DNA from: Bifidobacterium breve
GTDB lineage: Bacteria > Actinomycetota > Acidimicrobiia > Acidimicrobiales > Ilumatobacteraceae
Length of the DNA: 37,631 nucleotides
Assembly (NCBI GenBank): GCA_945889715.1
Contig: CAMDCI010000005.1
Location: forward strand, 1 to 37,631
Direction of reading: 5' to 3'
Both the position numbers and the translations under genes were made by a program. Shown in pieces: positions 35,423 through 37,631 of the stretch (position 1 is its first letter; each line of letters begins with the position of its first letter). The notes beneath the pieces were generated by a model that saw nothing but the letters and a program-made list of their open reading frames with translations, was not told the origin of the DNA and ran no database searches.

Positions 35423-36042
35423 TGACCGTCCTTACTTGCTCCAGGCAAAGATGCCTGCGAGAAAACGATGGTGTCGTTGCACAGCACGTCGTAGGCATTG
35501 AGTTCGCCAACTTCGATGAGCTGTACTTCGGGGAGATTACGGAACGAACGAATCGCATTGAGTTCGTCACGACGAACCACGATCAACGTACGACCTTCAA
35601 GATTGAGTGCGTTCAACGCTTCAATCGCTGCAGAAGTCTTGGGTGTTTCAAAGTTCCAAGAATCAATGACAACGATTTTTCCTTCGTTGGCACGATCGGA
35701 CAATGCTGACTGCAATGCAATCTTGATCATCTTTTTTGGAGTCTTTTGCGTGTACTTACGCGGCTTGGGTCCGTGGGCCACACCACCACCAGAGAAGTGC
35801 GGTGAGTTGGTTGAGCCCTGACGAGCGCTACCAGTTCCCTTTTGCTTGAGCGGCTTCTTGCCACCACCAGAAACTTCGGCACGAGTCTTGGTGTTCTGGG
35901 TGCCAGCTCGTCGGTGCGCAAGTTGCGCAGTCACGACTTGGTGCATCACTGGAACATTGGGCTGACGACCGAAATCGGCATCGTTCAACGCGACCGTTCC
36001 GACTTCTTTGCCACTTTGATTCTTCACTTTTAACGAAGGCAT
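35419..36042 (-). CDS. rplD: 50S ribosomal protein L4
   Basis: Large-subunit protein lining the exit tunnel; in E. coli L4 also represses the S10 operon. The 207-aa sequence contains the extended-loop motif [40 protein letters not shown], and [20 protein letters not shown] at the end. It follows rplC by 4 bp. Confidence 0.99.
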   Translation of the reverse strand: MPSLKVKNQSGKEVGTVALNDADFGRQPNVPVMHQVVTAQLAHRRAGTQNTKTRAEVSGGGKKPLKQKGTGSARQGSTNSPHFSGGGVAHGPKPRKYTQKTPKKMIKIALQSALSDRANEGKIVVIDSWNFETPKTSAAIEALNALNLEGRTLIVVRRDELNAIRSFRNLPEVQLIEVGELNAYDVLCNDTIVFSQASLPGASKDGQ

Positions 36043-36046
36043 CAGG

Positions 36047-36685
36047 TCACTTTCCCTTCACCGCGTTGCGCACGATGACAACGCCACCATTAGGGCCGGG
36101 TACTGAACCACGGACCAACAACAAACCACGTTCGGCATCAGCCTCAACAACTTCGAGGTTCAAGGTGGTGACTTGGGCATGGCCCATGTGTCCGGCCATC
36201 TTGAGACCCTTCAAAACGCGACCCGGGTATGAAGCCGAGCCAATGGAACCAGGAGCACGGTGGTGCTTGTGGTTACCGTGACTTGCGCCTTGACCGCTGA
36301 AGTTGTGACGCTTCATTCCGCCAGCGAAGCCCTTACCGCGGCTCACTGCAGTCACGTCGACTTTTTGGCCCTTGACGAATTGATCAACAGTGATCTCTCC
36401 ACCAACTTCAAATCCGTCAACGCTCTCGAGACGAAGCTCGACCAGACGACGACCTGATTCGACATCCGCTTTCGCGAAGTGACCAGCCTTGGGCTTGGAC
36501 AATTTCTTGGCGTCCTTGTGCCCATACGTGACTTGAAGCGCGGTGTAACCGTCGCGCTCGGAAGTCTTGACTTGAACAATGCGAGCTGGTTCAACACGAA
36601 GCACAGTGACGGGGACGATTGAATTATCGTCCGCCCACACTTGTGTCATGCCGAGCTTTTCGCCGACGATCGCTTTCTTTGCCAT
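36047..36685 (-). CDS. rplC: 50S ribosomal protein L3
   Basis: Assembly-initiating large-subunit protein near the peptidyl-transferase centre. The 212-aa sequence has AIVGEKLGMTQVWADDNSIV, VDVTAVSRGKGFAGGMKRHN and GQGASHGNHKHHRAPGSIGS. AGAGG ends seven bases before ATG 36685. It is the first gene of the run here; rpsJ, which normally precedes it, is absent from the upstream spacer. Confidence 0.99.
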   Translation of the reverse strand: MAKKAIVGEKLGMTQVWADDNSIVPVTVLRVEPARIVQVKTSERDGYTALQVTYGHKDAKKLSKPKAGHFAKADVESGRRLVELRLESVDGFEVGGEITVDQFVKGQKVDVTAVSRGKGFAGGMKRHNFSGQGASHGNHKHHRAPGSIGSASYPGRVLKGLKMAGHMGHAQVTTLNLEVVEADAERGLLLVRGSVPGPNGGVVIVRNAVKGK

Positions 36686-36770
36686 AAGGCAGCCTCTTCA
36701 TCCAGCCAGTTTTTCTGGCGCTTTCGAGTTGACTGTGCACGAACTTCGGTAAACCGCCGTTCATGCAAAC

Positions 36771-36806
36771 GCTCCGTGGATCGGATGATCAACGGAGCAT
36801 TTTTTT
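36771..36806 (+). terminator. Rho-independent terminator structure read on the plus strand
   Basis: GCTCCGTGGATC (36771-36782) pairs with GATCAACGGAGC (36787-36798), 11 of 12 positions, around a four-base loop, and is followed by A and seven T residues (36800-36806). This is a good terminator for rightward transcription. No rightward gene is visible before it. On the minus strand the same stem would be a leader hairpin about 85 bases before rplC. Confidence 0.55.
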
Positions 36807-37003
36807 CGGTTGTTGCCATGCAGTCCCCAGCGAGCCGGGCTTTCATAGACATCGATTGCAGCGAACGGACAAAAGCCCATTTCGCACGAGGTGAGAACCC
36901 TACCGTCGGATTTCCCCGAACCCACACCCACCGCCTGCTTATTCGCGCAAAGATCCTGCTTTTTAGCGAACCCTACGTTCGGCATAGCCATGAAATCTGA
37001 AAG

Positions 37004-37012
37004 TTATCCACA
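37004..37012. promoter_or_regulatory. Perfect DnaA-box sequence upstream of rplC
   Basis: TTATCCACA on the plus strand, within the same 14-mer AAAGTTATCCACAG seen after adk. A weaker related sequence, TGTGGTTAA, lies at 37087-37095. Function unproven. Confidence 0.45.
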
Positions 37013-37104
37013 GCCTGCCAAGTTTTTGCCGGATGACGTCCGCTGAGATGAGGAGAAAAGTCTATTTATCGCCCTTATACAGGTCTTTTGTGGTTAACCC
37101 GGCC

Positions 37105-37631
37105 TTAAGGCCAGATTTTGAGCGCCGCAAACAGCAAACCATGCAAAGCGACCATAAGCGACATCATCGCCATATTCGAATTTCGCAAGTTTTGATGCAT
37201 TTCGGAGCGTAATTCGGCAAATTTCGTATCCACACGGGCAAAACCCAGCGCCATCTCCGCCCGAAGACTGCCAAACTCGGCATCCACACGGGCAAAACCC
37301 AACGCCATCTCCGCCCGCACACTGCCAAACTCGGCATCCACACGGGCAAAACCCAACGCCATCTCCGCCCGCACACTGCCAAACTCAGCGTCCACACCAG
37401 CAAAACCCAACGCCATCTCCGCCCGCAGACTGCCAAACTCAGCGTCCACACCAGCAAAACCCAACGCCATCTCCGCCCGCACACTGCCAAACTCGGCATG
37501 CATCTCCGCCCGAGTAGCCAATTCAGACACATCGAAGGGCGGGACAAGGCTCATGAGATCGTCAGCAAAACCTTCATCAAAATGATCGGCCAAGCGATTT
37601 CTGACTGTGAACCTAGTTTTTTCATTACTCG
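37105..37631 (-). CDS. Repeat-built coiled-coil protein with C-terminal membrane anchor (5' end beyond the window)
   Basis: The frame is open to the window edge (residues SNEKTRFTVRNR precede a TTG at 37593), so the true start is probably outside; TTG 37593 and ATG 37554 have no good ribosome site. The visible product starts with an acidic segment (ADHFDEGFADDLMSLVPPFD), then five 18-residue repeats of the type AEMALGFA(G/R)VDAEFGS(V/L)R, which suit a coiled coil (18 = 7 + 11). It ends with a hydrophobic segment (MAMMSLMVALHGLLFAALKI) as a likely membrane anchor. No family is firmly recognised; the layout recalls DUF1640-type coiled-coil membrane proteins. It is on the same strand as rplC, upstream of it. 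Confidence 0.72.
   Translation of the reverse strand, partial: SNEKTRFTVRNRLADHFDEGFADDLMSLVPPFDVSELATRAEMHAEFGSVRAEMALGFAGVDAEFGSLRAEMALGFAGVDAEFGSVRAEMALGFARVDAEFGSVRAEMALGFARVDAEFGSLRAEMALGFARVDTKFAELRSEMHQNLRNSNMAMMSLMVALHGLLFAALKIWP
37231..37500. repeat. Five 54-bp tandem repeats inside the coiled-coil gene
   Basis: Units begin at 37231, 37285, 37339, 37393 and 37447, each 54 bp, followed by a 12-bp partial copy. They are nearly identical at the DNA level. Units 1-3 share CACACGGGC and units 4-5 share CACACCAGC, and the last bases alternate between CGGCAT and CAGCGT, which suggests recent duplication by slippage or unequal crossing-over. The multiple-of-three length keeps the frame. Confidence 0.95.

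Larger units (their letters stand above)
36686..37104. other. Gene-free leader region upstream of rplC
   Basis: About 420 bp with no convincing coding region on either strand; in particular no frame encodes S10. Short open frames here have no family character. It contains a DnaA-box match at 37004-37012 and an intrinsic-terminator structure on the plus strand at 36771-36806. It presumably carries the promoter and leader of the S10-type operon, but I cannot name a single clear promoter. Confidence 0.6.

Noticed and set aside
36646-36991. Short minus-strand open frames in the rplC leader, considered as rpsJ
   Set aside because: None shows S10 motifs or the right length; they overlap the rplC start.
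37231-37500. Tandem 54-bp repeats considered as a CRISPR array
   Set aside because: Repeats are directly joined without unique spacers, are in frame, and encode a protein repeat; no cas genes are nearby.

Overview
The window reads as chromosomal core DNA from an actinomycete-type bacterium, most likely Acidimicrobiia (Ilumatobacter-like), of moderate GC. This placement is inference. It rests on the long minus-strand run rplC...secY-adk / infA-rpmJ-rpsM-rpsK-rpsD-rpoA-rplQ-truA / rplM-rpsI / glmM-glmS-like-acpS-nnr-alr-tsaE-tsaB-rimI-tsaD / groES-groEL, on CIRCE (HrcA-type) control of groES, on a Cys-free S4, and on the sequence character of the proteins. No transposase, integrase, phage gene, tRNA, rRNA or CRISPR array was seen.

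Layout, left to right. (1) 1-2859, plus strand: 3' part of a group II PLP decarboxylase, ribD, ribA (stand-alone GTP cyclohydrolase II) and a small secreted phospholipase A2. (2) 2872-5216, minus strand: a compact group of a membrane protein, a 133-aa unknown, a 61-aa unknown, a NudL-like Nudix hydrolase and a GNAT acetyltransferase. (3) 5291-7514: groES-groEL with a terminator behind it, and two CIRCE operators plus a four-unit GAAC-NN-GTTC array in front. (4) 7513-15031: maf, dus, the t6A genes tsaD/rimI/tsaB/tsaE, alr, nnr (bifunctional NAD(P)HX repair) and acpS, mostly with 4-bp overlaps or gaps of a few bases. (5) 15042-19878: a greatly enlarged GlmS-like protein (about 1136 aa) and glmM, which together would make GlcN-6-P and then GlcN-1-P for the cell wall. 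(6) 19890-24964: rpsI, rplM, truA, the alpha-type operon and infA. (7) 25193-36685: adk, secY and the spc and S10 ribosomal protein genes up to rplC. (8) 36686-37104: a gene-free leader region. (9) 37105 to the right edge: a coiled-coil, membrane-anchored protein built from 54-bp tandem repeats.

Most of the window is translation and cell-growth machinery transcribed leftwards. The less ordinary points are the enlarged GlmS with extra N-terminal, middle and C-terminal segments; the phased GAAC-NN-GTTC array between maf and the CIRCE sites; an infA that seems to start at CTG; a terminator-like hairpin inside the annotated start of truA; an S10 operon lacking rpsJ at its head and no map between adk and infA; two perfect DnaA boxes in the ribosomal-protein spacers; and the repeat-built coiled-coil protein. 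No wholly new multi-gene system is evident. The nearest candidates are the three-gene unknown cluster at 4107-5216 and the modified GlmS.
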